This document shows, piece by piece, positions 32,126 to 41,263 of a stretch of DNA of 64,000 nt; within the stretch, counting starts at the first letter, position 1; each line of letters starts with the position of its first letter. Made by a program: the position numbers and the translations under genes. This stretch comes from Bacillus albus (GTDB lineage: Bacteria > Bacillota > Bacilli > Bacillales > Bacillaceae_G): NCBI RefSeq assembly GCF_001884185.1, contig NZ_MAOE01000130.1, forward strand, positions 22,920 through 86,919, in the 5' to 3' direction. The notes under the pieces were generated by a model that was not told the DNA's origin, searched no databases, and saw nothing but the letters and a program-made list of their open reading frames with translations.

Positions 32126-33748
32126 TTAGCGGTAAGAAGATACGTTATTACCCTTTGCTTCGTAATAATCTAAAATACCTTGATAAATCGCTTCTGCTGC
32201 AGCTTGTCTCTGTTTTGGTGTAGCAATTTTATCCGCATCACTTTTATTATCTACAAATGCTAATTCTGTTAATACAGCTGGCATTGTATTTTCTCTAGTT
32301 ACGTATAAGTCCTGATGTTTTATACCACGATCTTTTGTTCCAAGTGCTGCTACAAGACGGTCTTGAATTTTTTGTGCTAATAACTTACTGTCTTCTACAT
32401 GCGGATTCGTTACTTTTGCTCTTGCTGACTGATAATATAATGTTTCTGTACCTTGTCCATTTTTCTCTGCAGAACCATTAGCATGAATACTTACAAAAAT
32501 ATCTCCATTATGTTCCTGAGCAAACTCTACTCGTTTTTTCAATGAATCTGTTGAGTTTACTCCTGGACGTGTATTATCTGTACGAGTGAACATAACAGTA
32601 AATGGTGCCTTTTGCTCAAATATTTTCTTTAATCGTAATGATACATCTAATACCGTTTGACTTTCTTTCTCGTAATAACCAACATTACCCGAGTCAATTC
32701 CACCGTGACCTGGATCAATAATAATCGCTTTACCTTCTAAGAAGTTACCTTGCTTCACTGGGTTTAATTGATTTTTATCAACCCATTGGAAACCACTATT
32801 TGTACGGATACGAATCCAGCTATCTTTTTCTTCAATAACTACTACTTTTTGCGCTTCACGTTTCGCTAGCACTTTAGAAGAATGTGACGCTTCTGCATAT
32901 GTTGTAAATCCTTCATTAATAACTTCTGTTTTTTCTTTTAAAGGTGTCCACTTCTCACCTTTGCTCGTTACAATTTTAATCCATCCATCTCGCTCTTCTT
33001 TTACTACAACTTTTTGTGGATCATGTTGCATGTCAGTAATTCCTGAAGATAAAGATGGTTGGTGATATGTAATGAACTTACGATCTATATACATTTCCTT
33101 CGTTGTTTCTTCTGGTTTGCTAGTGTTATCATTATTTTTCTTTAGCTTGTCTGCTTTATAAGTCATTTGCGCTGCTTGCTCACGTGGTATAGAAAGATCT
33201 GGACTCCAAATTGTTTTCCCAGTACCAGCAGAAATCTCTAATGCTACTAAAATATTTGCTGCTTCTTTACCGAAATGACCTTCTAAATCAGTAAATTTAT
33301 TTGTAATTGGGGCTTGTACTAAACCTTGTAATTTATAAGCCTTCACAAGCATAGAAGCCATTTCAGCACGCGTTACTTTTCCATCAGGATCAAATACGCC
33401 TGCTCCTCGGCCTCCAATAATATTTTCTTTTTCAATTGCTGCAATAAACGGAGCTGCCCAATGATTTTTTGAATCATTAAAAGATGGTTTCCCAGCTGGA
33501 TCCACTTTTAATCCAATTGCTTTCGCTATAATTGTCGCTGCTTCCGCACGTTTTAAAAGACCTTTTGGCGCAAACGTATCACTTGCCATACCGCTAATTA
33601 CATCTCGCTCTACTAAATAGTAAATTGCATCTTTTGCAAATGAATCGTCTGCAACATCTGAAAACTTCTTCGTTTCTGCTAAACTACTAATTGGATAAGC
33701 TAGTAAACTTGCTGCTAACATACCAGCAGCTATTGCCTTGTACTTCAT
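32126..33748 (-). CDS. SLH-domain N-acetylmuramoyl-L-alanine amidase
   Basis: 540 residues. Signal peptide (1-25, cleavage near SLAETKK), three SLH domains (about 27-200, with TIIAKAIG, VTRAEMASMLVKAY and PREQAAQMTYKA), two SH3b-like repeats (about 210-345, each with KVVV.E...WI.I), then an Amidase_3 catalytic domain (about 350-530). Zinc and catalytic residues are visible as IDPGHGG, the Glu in EKESQTVLD, SIHANG and LTELAFVDN. It binds the pyruvylated wall polysaccharide through SLH and cleaves the bond between MurNAc and stem peptide. A client of the CsaB pathway further right. Confidence 0.92.
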   Translation of the reverse strand: MKYKAIAAGMLAASLLAYPISSLAETKKFSDVADDSFAKDAIYYLVERDVISGMASDTFAPKGLLKRAEAATIIAKAIGLKVDPAGKPSFNDSKNHWAAPFIAAIEKENIIGGRGAGVFDPDGKVTRAEMASMLVKAYKLQGLVQAPITNKFTDLEGHFGKEAANILVALEISAGTGKTIWSPDLSIPREQAAQMTYKADKLKKNNDNTSKPEETTKEMYIDRKFITYHQPSLSSGITDMQHDPQKVVVKEERDGWIKIVTSKGEKWTPLKEKTEVINEGFTTYAEASHSSKVLAKREAQKVVVIEEKDSWIRIRTNSGFQWVDKNQLNPVKQGNFLEGKAIIIDPGHGGIDSGNVGYYEKESQTVLDVSLRLKKIFEQKAPFTVMFTRTDNTRPGVNSTDSLKKRVEFAQEHNGDIFVSIHANGSAEKNGQGTETLYYQSARAKVTNPHVEDSKLLAQKIQDRLVAALGTKDRGIKHQDLYVTRENTMPAVLTELAFVDNKSDADKIATPKQRQAAAEAIYQGILDYYEAKGNNVSSYR

Positions 33749-34001
33749 AGAAATTAAATCTCCTCTCGAAATCTCACGTTATACAATTCTCTTAATCAAA
33801 CTAATATTAAAAATATTAATTGGAAAATAACTCCTATAATAGTTTATAACATTCTACCACTGTAGTAAATATGTTTCCTGTCCAAATTATTAAAGATGAA
33901 TATATAAGGAACAACGAATATAAAAAGTGATTCATTACCTACCAAATGAAAAGCTGATTAAAAATAATATTTTCAATCAGCCCTCTCTATTTTCTATGAA
34001 A
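33749..34001. other. Intergenic leader of the SLH amidase and terminator of the peptidase gene
   Basis: AT-rich. The hairpin GCTGATT...AATCAGC at 33953-33981 ends the M42 peptidase gene. The remaining bases hold the amidase ribosome site (GAGAGGAG) and presumably its promoter; no gene. Confidence 0.55.
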
Positions 34002-35051
34002 TTATGCTTCAATTAAATGGGACATTACATATGCATATACTAACGCTTCTGTATGTGCAATCGAACTTTCATGTGTACGCTCAAATGCATGGGAAGAATC
34101 AATACCCGCTCCAATTAATGCATGTTTCACATCAAATCCAGCGCGAATCGCAGCTGATGCATCTGATCCGTAGTACGGATAAATATCTACTTTATATTCA
34201 ATATTGTTCGTTTTCGCAAGCTCTACTAAATGTTTACGCAGTGCATAATGATACGGACCGCTAGAGTCTTTTGCACAAATAGATACTGTATATTCGTCAG
34301 ATGCTTGTCCATCACCTAACGCTCCCATATCAACCGCTAAATATTCAACCGTTTCTTCTGGAATGTTAGAATTACCACCGTATCCAATCTCTTCATTATT
34401 AGAAATTAAGAAATGAGTTGTATATGGTAATGTTACGTTTTCATCTTGTAATCTCTTAATTAATTTTAATAAAATTGCAACACTTACTTTATCATCTAAA
34501 TGACGTGATTTTATGTATCCACTGTCTGTAATTTGAACACGTGGGTCAAATGAAACGAAGTCTCCTACTTCAATGCCTAATTCGCGTACTTCATCAGCTG
34601 AAAACACACGCTCATCAATACGAACTTCTATATTTTTCTCATCTCGTTTCGCTTCACCTGCATCTTTATATACATGCACAGATGTTTGATGCATTAAAAT
34701 CGTCCCTGTATATGTCTTACCGCTTGATGTTTCAATTTCGCAATATTCCCCTTCTACAGAGTTCCAGCGAAATCCACCAATCATAGAAAGACTTAGACGA
34801 CCGTCAGGCTTAATTTCTTTCACCATCGCACCTAACGTGTCAACGTGTGCCGTTAATAAACGGTGCTTTGCATCATTTTTTCCTTTTACCGTTAAAATAA
34901 GAGCGCCTTTATTGTTACGCTTCGTTTCTACGTTCCACTCACTTACGTAGTTTTCAATAAAACGAATAATTTTCTCTGTATTTCCAGACGGACTCGGAAT
35001 AGAGACAAGCTCCTTAATCAGTTCCATCGTTTCTTTCGTATGATGTGCCAT
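34002..35051 (-). CDS. M42 family aminopeptidase/glucanase-like metallopeptidase
   Basis: 349 residues. Dinuclear metallopeptidase signatures: TAHVDTLGAM (metal His), SRHLDDKVS (bridging Asp), SNNEEIGYGGN (catalytic Glu pair), VDMGALG (metal Asp), and DSSHAFERTH (metal His). The M42 PDZ-like insert is around 70-165. Family members (YsdC/YhfE/glutamyl aminopeptidase) are cytosolic, forming large tetrahedral assemblies that trim peptides. GGAGGAAACG lies upstream. Monocistronic. Confidence 0.9.
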   Translation of the reverse strand: MAHHTKETMELIKELVSIPSPSGNTEKIIRFIENYVSEWNVETKRNNKGALILTVKGKNDAKHRLLTAHVDTLGAMVKEIKPDGRLSLSMIGGFRWNSVEGEYCEIETSSGKTYTGTILMHQTSVHVYKDAGEAKRDEKNIEVRIDERVFSADEVRELGIEVGDFVSFDPRVQITDSGYIKSRHLDDKVSVAILLKLIKRLQDENVTLPYTTHFLISNNEEIGYGGNSNIPEETVEYLAVDMGALGDGQASDEYTVSICAKDSSGPYHYALRKHLVELAKTNNIEYKVDIYPYYGSDASAAIRAGFDVKHALIGAGIDSSHAFERTHESSIAHTEALVYAYVMSHLIEA

Positions 35052-35157
35052 TGTCGTTTCCTCCTCATTTTCTCTACTATTTAGTATACCGAATTTACTA
35101 TAAATCCTCTACTAATATAGTTTAATTTTCTAAATTATATTAAAATTCACTTTAACA

Positions 35158-35192
35158 AAAAAACATAGTGTTATTCATGAACACTATGCTTT
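35158..35192 (-). terminator. Terminator of the MazG-like gene
   Basis: CATAGTGTT / AACACTATG stem with T-run on the minus strand. Confidence 0.8.
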
Positions 35193-35200
35193 CTAGCAAC

Positions 35201-35527
35201 CTATTCTTCTGACACATCTAATAAATAAATGCCTCTCTCAAAGCCACCGCGCTCTATTTCTTTTTGCTTGCGAAGACGTTCTACATCTTCAATTGTTGCC
35301 CCTTCTGCACGCGCTAATGAAATAATTACTTCCAGTGCATCTGCAAGAGAATCAAGTGCATGTTCACGTTCTTTCATAGAAGCAAATTCACGAATTTCTT
35401 CCGTTCCAATTTTCGCTAAAGCTTGTATGTATGCTTGTCCTGTTAACTTTTGTGCTGTATATGTTTTTCCAGACATTAAAATTTTCTCCGGAACACGATC
35501 TCTTACTAACTTGTTATATGCTGACAT
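35201..35527 (-). CDS. MazG-like nucleoside triphosphate pyrophosphohydrolase
   Basis: 108 residues; small all-alpha MazG/HisE-type house-cleaning enzyme. NKLVRDRVPEKI at the N-terminus is typical of this group. Metal-binding acidic pairs appear as GTEEIREF and DSLADALEVI. The start chosen is the second ATG, 7 bp after AGGAGG. It would hydrolyse non-canonical or excess NTPs to NMP and PPi; the substrate is unknown. Follows the small exported protein gene by 18 bp and may share its transcript. Confidence 0.8.
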   Translation of the reverse strand: MSAYNKLVRDRVPEKILMSGKTYTAQKLTGQAYIQALAKIGTEEIREFASMKEREHALDSLADALEVIISLARAEGATIEDVERLRKQKEIERGGFERGIYLLDVSEE

Positions 35528-35544
35528 CATTCATCCTCCTATGT

Positions 35545-35862
35545 TTAATAACATCCGAGCTCTGCTGTATAGAAAAACCATTTTTTCTTCGCGCATGCAC
35601 TAAGCATATCAATTCCTGATCCATGTGCCCTTACATGCGGAAAGAAATAGTGCTCTGATTCTTCTTCCTTGCCATATAAAGTTTGGTATTCGCCTGGAAT
35701 TGCTTCTTTTTTCACATCTGTTTCTTTCGTCACTTCGCCAGAAAACGCAACGCTTGGATGTCCTTCAAAAAACAAAGCAGTTCGCACCGCCATAGATGGT
35801 GTACTATGCAACGCATAATATGCTATTACAATTATGCCGATAACACCGATAATTTTTTTCAT
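35545..35862 (-). CDS. Small exported or membrane-anchored protein of unknown function
   Basis: 105 residues. A signal-anchor at about 3-17 (KIIGVIGIIVIAYYAL) is followed by an extracellular part with many charged and aromatic residues (GHPSVAFSGEVTKETDVKK, EHYFFPHVRAHGSGID) and two cysteines near the end (SACAKKKW, ELGCY), possibly a disulfide. AAGGAG lies 8 bp before the ATG, immediately after a terminator hairpin. Family unknown. Confidence 0.6.
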   Translation of the reverse strand: MKKIIGVIGIIVIAYYALHSTPSMAVRTALFFEGHPSVAFSGEVTKETDVKKEAIPGEYQTLYGKEEESEHYFFPHVRAHGSGIDMLSACAKKKWFFYTAELGCY

Positions 35863-35877
35863 ATATTACTCCTTAAA

Positions 35878-35919
35878 AAAAGTGCTAACACAATTATACT
35901 AAAATGTGTTAGCACTTTC
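35878..35919 (-). terminator. Terminator between the enoyl-CoA hydratase and downstream genes
   Basis: AAAGTGCTAACACA / TGTGTTAGCACTTT 14-bp stem with minus-strand T-run, then directly the ribosome site of the next gene. Confidence 0.8.
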
Positions 35920-35936
35920 TCCCCTTTACCCTAAAT

Positions 35937-35977
35937 TAACGGGTAGTAAAACTACCATTCATTAAAGTTTCACTTTA
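35937..35977 (-). repeat. Shortened bcr1-type element at the 3' end of the enoyl-CoA hydratase gene
   Basis: Minus strand reads ATAAAGTGAAACTTTAATGA at one end, and GTTTTACTACCCGTTAATTT contains the CCCGTTAAT of the other end; the central part is deleted. The TAA within its ATAAA is the stop codon of the upstream gene. Confidence 0.5.
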
Positions 35978-36763
35978 TTCCCCTTTAAACGCTGGTAAAC
36001 GTTTTTCTAAAAATGCAGCAAGGCCTTCTTTATGATCCGCTGTTTGTCTCATCGCATATTGGCCGCGTTTTTCAAGTTGCAATGTTTGTTCTAAGTTAGA
36101 ACGATTAACTTCACATAAAATTTGCTTCGTTTGAACCATCGCTTTAATCGGCTTTCGTGACCATTCACTAATTTTTTGCTTCACAGCCGTTTGGAAATCC
36201 TCACCGATTACTTCATCAATTAAACCGATATCAAGCGCTTCTGTCGCTGATAATTTCTTTCCTTCCCAAATAATTTGCTTCGTCATATTTTCACCAACGC
36301 GCTTTTGCAGGAAGAAATGGCCGCCGCCATCTGGAATTAAAGCGATTCCAATAAAGTTCATCGCAATAATGGATGAAATATCCGCCATCACATAGTCAGC
36401 TGTTAATGCAATACTTAATCCAAGACCAGCAGTTGGTCCATGAATCGCACTAATAACAAGCTTTGGCATCGTATATAAAGTCACGACAACTTCAGAAATA
36501 GTATTCATAATACCATCAAACTTACTTTCATCGTTACTTGAAAGCATCGATTTAATATCTCCGCCCGCAGAAAAACCGCGGCCATTTCCGCATAACACAA
36601 CAATATGTGCAGAACTCTCCGCTACTTCTTTCAATTTTTGTAATAGCTCTTTTAACGTTGGCTCATCTAATGCATTTAACACCTCTGGGCGATTGACCAT
36701 AACCGTTGCAACGTGCCCTTCATATTTCACAATGACAGATTCTGTTTTACTTGTTACTTCCAT
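35975..36763 (-). CDS. Enoyl-CoA hydratase/isomerase family protein
   Basis: 262 residues, crotonase fold. Oxyanion-hole segments GRGFSAGGDIKSML (about 60-73) and IHGPTAGLGLSIALTADYVMA (about 107-127); the second catalytic position lies in LIPDGGGHFFLQ. The sequence resembles YhaR/PaaG-type proteins of Bacillus; the exact substrate in acyl-CoA degradation is unknown. AGGGGTATAT lies upstream of the ATG. The last codon plus stop fall at the edge of a bcr1-type element. Confidence 0.87.
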   Translation of the reverse strand: MEVTSKTESVIVKYEGHVATVMVNRPEVLNALDEPTLKELLQKLKEVAESSAHIVVLCGNGRGFSAGGDIKSMLSSNDESKFDGIMNTISEVVVTLYTMPKLVISAIHGPTAGLGLSIALTADYVMADISSIIAMNFIGIALIPDGGGHFFLQKRVGENMTKQIIWEGKKLSATEALDIGLIDEVIGEDFQTAVKQKISEWSRKPIKAMVQTKQILCEVNRSNLEQTLQLEKRGQYAMRQTADHKEGLAAFLEKRLPAFKGE

Positions 36764-37071
36764 TATATATACCCCTCTTTTCTACATAAAGATTATACTT
36801 ATATAATTATAGAAAGACATTGAAAAACCCTTCTTTTTTCTTAATTTTCTGTCTAATAATTGCGTAATTTGCATATAATCTTGTATAAAACATACAATTC
36901 CGTTGAAAAATATAGCAATTAAAGTCGGTTTATCCATACTTTTCATCTATTTACCATTACAATGAAATGGTGTATTCTTAAGTTTGATATAAAAAATCAA
37001 ATATAGAAATTCATTTTCCTTCCTATTATATAGAAGTGCTGAAATAAAGGAATGAAGAAATGGAGGCACAT
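36764..37071. other. Divergent intergenic region
   Basis: AT-rich region between the enoyl-CoA hydratase and the O-antigen ligase-like gene; no gene or clear dyad seen. A plus-strand promoter is expected near 36965-37000 (TTGATATAAAA-like), but spacing is ambiguous. Confidence 0.4.
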
Positions 37072-38451
37072 ATGGTTACAAAGTTAAAACAGACGGCTAA
37101 CTCCTTCCCGCATTTCCTACTGCTATTCATTGTGTTTCAACCAATTTTAGATTTATTAACATCTTTTTCAATCTATGTATTACACATGAGTGCAACAGTC
37201 GGAATCGTAGTCCGTTTCGTCTTTATGCTTCTTGCATTAGGTTATCTACTTCTTCACCATAAACAACAAGGCGCGAAAAAGTATATTCTTTATTTATGTC
37301 TCTTTGGCATCGTACTCGCAATCGGCCTTGTGAATAATGTAATGGTTAAATCTCCAGTTTCATTTGGAGAAGAAGTGAAATTTATTTTGAAAAGTGTATA
37401 TCCAATTGTACTACTGTTTGGATATATTATCGCACTAAAAGAATTAAAAAATAATGAATATGTATTTCATAAAATCATTACGTATTTCTTATATGCAACA
37501 TTAATTTTGAGTATTTCACTCATTACAGCAATGGAAACAGGTACAGACTTCCAAAGCTACCCGCACTCAAAAATCGGTTCAAGAGGCTGGTTCTTTGCAG
37601 GGAATGATTTAAGTGCTATTTTTGCAATTATGTTCCCAATCGTTGTCTTATACTCAATTCATAAAACAACGTCTTTCTCAAAATTCTATTACTGGATTCC
37701 AACTGTACTCGCGATGTATGCAAGCCTTATGGTCGGAACGAAAGTCGGATATGGTGCAATTATTGTTACGCTCGGTGTTGCACTACTATTCTCATTCATT
37801 CAATATATGATGCATCGTAAAAAAGAAGGACAAGGATTCACATATCTTGTAAATACAGTCGTTGCTGCTGTCGTATTAGGTGGTTTACTCGCTCTTACAC
37901 CGCAAACTCCTATCGCAAAAAACATGAGCATACACTTACAAATATATGAATACAAAAAATCAGTACAAGAAGAAAAAGACCGAAAAGAAGGAAAAGAAGT
38001 TCAAGAAGAAGAACATAAGCAAGGCGAACTAACAGACTCTGAAATGAAAAGTTTAATTTATAGTGATCGCGACAAGTTTTTAAACGTATACAAACAATAC
38101 TATAAAGAAGCACCACTATCTCAAAAACTATTTGGGATGGGATACGCTGGGAACTATACAACGAAAATGAAGTTAGTCGAAATGGATTTCCACGACCTAT
38201 TCTTCGCATTTGGTATTGTCGGATTCCTTATGTACTTACTGCCGCTTCTTTATTTCGGTATAAAAATATTCATTCGCATCATCACAAACTTCAAGAAACT
38301 ATTTAGCGTAAAACATATGCTACTAGCTAGCACACTCGTCCTATCACTCGGGATCGGCTTTATGTCTGGACACGTATTAACAGCACCAGCCGTAAGTATA
38401 TTCTTTACTGTCATACTTGCTTATATGGTTGTTGATTTGGAAATTGAATAA
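37072..38451 (+). CDS. O-antigen ligase/polymerase-like membrane protein
   Basis: 459 residues, about 11-12 helices with one large extracytoplasmic loop (about 285-360) rich in Glu/Lys. The WFFAGNDLSAIFAIMFP segment and the late FGIVGFLMYLLPLLYFGI helix pair match Wzy/WaaL (PF04932-type) proteins. The start at 37072 has GGAGG 5 bp upstream; an ATG at 37060 precedes that site. It is close to the S-layer gene, so it may polymerise or ligate the secondary cell-wall polysaccharide or a glycan on S-layer protein. Role inferred. Confidence 0.8.
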   Translation: MVTKLKQTANSFPHFLLLFIVFQPILDLLTSFSIYVLHMSATVGIVVRFVFMLLALGYLLLHHKQQGAKKYILYLCLFGIVLAIGLVNNVMVKSPVSFGEEVKFILKSVYPIVLLFGYIIALKELKNNEYVFHKIITYFLYATLILSISLITAMETGTDFQSYPHSKIGSRGWFFAGNDLSAIFAIMFPIVVLYSIHKTTSFSKFYYWIPTVLAMYASLMVGTKVGYGAIIVTLGVALLFSFIQYMMHRKKEGQGFTYLVNTVVAAVVLGGLLALTPQTPIAKNMSIHLQIYEYKKSVQEEKDRKEGKEVQEEEHKQGELTDSEMKSLIYSDRDKFLNVYKQYYKEAPLSQKLFGMGYAGNYTTKMKLVEMDFHDLFFAFGIVGFLMYLLPLLYFGIKIFIRIITNFKKLFSVKHMLLASTLVLSLGIGFMSGHVLTAPAVSIFFTVILAYMVVDLEIE

Positions 38452-38455
38452 CATT

Positions 38456-38494
38456 GAAATGCCATGCCCCTATTTTAAGGGCATGGCATTTTTT
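38456..38494 (+). terminator. Terminator of the O-antigen ligase-like gene
   Basis: ATGCCATGCCCC / GGGGCATGGCAT-type stem followed by a T-run. Confidence 0.85.
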
Positions 38495-38552
38495 ATACTT
38501 CATAACAATCAAACAGCATAAATCTCCCGCTTGCAAATAACTGCATTATATA

Positions 38553-38590
38553 GAAAAACCCCTTGTAGGAAATTTCCTACAAGGGGTTTT
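38553..38590 (-). terminator. Terminator of the S-layer gene
   Basis: AAAACCCCTTGTAGGAAA / TTTCCTACAAGGGGTTTT perfect palindrome, 28 bp after the stop codon. Confidence 0.9.
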
Positions 38591-38617
38591 CATCAATAAT
38601 AGATATAGAATCTATTA

Positions 38618-41263
38618 TTATTTAGCAACTACAGCAGTTGATGCAGTTACGTTACCAAGTGATAACTTGTTACCTGCAGCATCTGTAATATTGATTTCTG
38701 GGTTGTATGCACCTTTTGGTACTACACTAATTGTTGCAGCTTGAGCAACGTTTAGATCTTTTTCAGTTGTTAAGTAAACAACATTTTTCTCTTTTTCGCC
38801 GCCATGCTTAATACCTTTAACTGCTGCATTGTTGCCATTTACAACAACTTTTAAGTCATTGATAAATTGAGCGTCATCTGCAGCGAACTCTTTAACGTTT
38901 TCATTAAATGTAACTTTGATTGTGTTTGAAACTTCAGCTTCATTCGTAGCTTTCACATAAACAGCGCTTGCTAATTTTGGAGCTGTGTTATCAGAGAATT
39001 TAATTAAGCTTTCAACTGGAGCTTTTGTTTGAGCATTAGCTACTACTTTGCTTCCAGAAGCAGTTAATACGTTTGTGCTAATTGTAAATTTAGCATCTTG
39101 AGCTTTTGCGAAATAGTTTTTAGGTAAAGAAATCTTAACGATTTGTTTGTTACCAACGAATTCTGCAGTTGTACCTGCTGGTAATGCTTTACCGTCAATT
39201 TTGTAATTCTCTACATCTTTCGCGTTACCGCTCATGTCTTCACCATAATTTACAGTGATTACATCGCCTGCGATTGAAATAATGTCAGCAGTTTTTTCTA
39301 CAACAGGTGTTACGATACCTGTTTTACCAACAGTTGTAATAAATGCTTCGTTGCTATTTGTGTTTACAGAATAAGAAGCTAACTCCTCATTTTTAGCAAA
39401 CTTAATAGCACCAGCTTTTAATTCTACTGAGTAAGGCTCATCTGTTACTTTACCATTATTAGGAGTAACTTTTAATACGTCACCTTCAGCTACGAAAGTA
39501 GATTCTACAACTACTCCGCCTTTGTCACGTACTACGATTTGATTAGCATCATTCACAGCAATTTTACCATTGAATTTAACTAGTAAGTTATTACCTTCAA
39601 TTTTGTTTAAGCTATCAGTAGATACTTTTGGTGTAGCAGTATCTTCAGTTAAAGAAACATTCATATCAACTGGTTTACCAAGTAAGTTTACAGTATCTTT
39701 GAAGTTTTTAAGGTTAACACTTAAGTCAACGTTCTTTTCACCGCTTGCATATAATGGGTTACGAGCATCCTTTGTATCTTCTTTAATAGAAACGATGTAT
39801 GAAGTTGCATCTTGTGGATCAATTGTAAATTGTACTACACCGTTACCACCAACCGTATCATATGCTGCTGTCGGGAATGTGTAGTTACCTTTTTTCACAG
39901 TTACTTCTGGGTGTTGGCTTAATGGCTCAGAGAATGTAACTTTGAAAGAACGGTTGTTAATTGCTTTAACTGATTTCACTTCTGGTGCTGTTGTATCAGA
40001 AGCTACAGTGTATTTTGTAGTTAAGATTGATGCTTTATTAGCATTTACGCGTAATGTATCTTCAGCATCGTATACAACTACTTCATGATCGCCTTTTGCG
40101 AAGATTCCTTTATCAGCAATTGCAGAAGTTGTTAAAGTGTATACACCTGGTGTTTTACTTGCAACTTTTGTACCTTCGATTTTAACGCCGTCAATTTTAA
40201 CGTCAGCAGTTTCTTTTACTGGTTTGTTAAATGTTAATTCAACTGCGTTACCAACTACGCGTGCACCTAATAATTCTGGAGCTTTTGAATCAGAGAATGT
40301 CTTTTCTGAATCAAGGTATTTTTCTACAGGTTTTGAATCAGCACCTAATACGCCTGTAGTTGAATGTACTGCATATTTGTCAGAGTTAGCAAATGCTTTG
40401 CCAGCTACTAATTTGAACGTTACGCTCTTACCGTCTTTTGAAAGAACACCTTTTTTACCAGCTTCACCTTCAAAATCAGCAGATGTTAAATCAGCACCAT
40501 TTTGTTTGAAAATGTAGTTACCTTCGTTAATTGCAGATTTTTCATTTACTGGGTTTGTGAATGTAACTTTAATTTCTTGCGCGTTGATTGCACTTACAGA
40601 TTCAACTTTAGCATCTGTTTTTACTTCTGGATGATAGTTCATAGCATTGTAGATGAACTGAGCAGCTTGCTCACGAGTTACAACAGCGTTTGGATTGAAT
40701 TTGCCTTCACCTTCACCAGCGATAAGACCTAGGCTTGCAAGAGTTTCAATTGAAGATTTTGCAGTTGCCCAAGATAAACCATCGATGTCATTGAAAGTTT
40801 TTTTGTTGTTTTCGTCAGCTTTGAAACCGTATGCGTTAACAAGAAGCTGTGCCATTTGTGCACGAGTTAACTTATCTTTTGGACCGAATTTATTGTCGCC
40901 TAAACCACCCATGATTTTGTTAGCTTCAGCAGCTGCAACGAATTGAGCATACCATTCTTTTTCATCTACATCTGTAAATGGAGTTTTTGTTGAACCAGTT
41001 TCGATACCTTTCGCTTTTACCATGAAAGTAGCTACTTCAGCACGAGTTACATCGTTACCAAATCCGAATAGGCCATCACCAATACCTGAGACAATACCTT
41101 TTGCAGCCATAGCGTTGATCGCATCTGCAGACCAATGTGCTTTAGGAACATCTTTAAATGCACTTTCTTCTGCTGCTGTAGCAACTGGAGCTACTACGCC
41201 AGCCACCATTGCAGCTGTCATTGTACCAGCCATTAATTTGTTAAAAGACTTATTTTTTGCCAT
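38618..41263 (-). CDS. S-layer protein, Sap/EA1-like (three SLH domains)
   Basis: 881 residues. Signal peptide MAKNKSFNKLMAGTMTAAMV with cleavage near ATAA (about residue 30), nearly the same as in Sap and EA1 of B. anthracis. Three SLH domains (about 35-88, 95-148, 157-212), each ending in the Thr-Arg wall-binding motif (DVTRAEV, KLTRAQM, VVTREQA). The remaining 660 residues are repeated SbsA-type Ig-like domains (starts such as DTTAPEVKSVKAINNRSFKV, DTATPKV, DNTAPKLASAVYV). It forms the crystalline surface array, anchored to pyruvylated polysaccharide and exported with SecA2/SlaP. The crystallisation domain is not close to Sap/EA1 by eye. GGAGG lies 8 bp upstream. Confidence 0.93.
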   Translation of the reverse strand: MAKNKSFNKLMAGTMTAAMVAGVVAPVATAAEESAFKDVPKAHWSADAINAMAAKGIVSGIGDGLFGFGNDVTRAEVATFMVKAKGIETGSTKTPFTDVDEKEWYAQFVAAAEANKIMGGLGDNKFGPKDKLTRAQMAQLLVNAYGFKADENNKKTFNDIDGLSWATAKSSIETLASLGLIAGEGEGKFNPNAVVTREQAAQFIYNAMNYHPEVKTDAKVESVSAINAQEIKVTFTNPVNEKSAINEGNYIFKQNGADLTSADFEGEAGKKGVLSKDGKSVTFKLVAGKAFANSDKYAVHSTTGVLGADSKPVEKYLDSEKTFSDSKAPELLGARVVGNAVELTFNKPVKETADVKIDGVKIEGTKVASKTPGVYTLTTSAIADKGIFAKGDHEVVVYDAEDTLRVNANKASILTTKYTVASDTTAPEVKSVKAINNRSFKVTFSEPLSQHPEVTVKKGNYTFPTAAYDTVGGNGVVQFTIDPQDATSYIVSIKEDTKDARNPLYASGEKNVDLSVNLKNFKDTVNLLGKPVDMNVSLTEDTATPKVSTDSLNKIEGNNLLVKFNGKIAVNDANQIVVRDKGGVVVESTFVAEGDVLKVTPNNGKVTDEPYSVELKAGAIKFAKNEELASYSVNTNSNEAFITTVGKTGIVTPVVEKTADIISIAGDVITVNYGEDMSGNAKDVENYKIDGKALPAGTTAEFVGNKQIVKISLPKNYFAKAQDAKFTISTNVLTASGSKVVANAQTKAPVESLIKFSDNTAPKLASAVYVKATNEAEVSNTIKVTFNENVKEFAADDAQFINDLKVVVNGNNAAVKGIKHGGEKEKNVVYLTTEKDLNVAQAATISVVPKGAYNPEINITDAAGNKLSLGNVTASTAVVAK

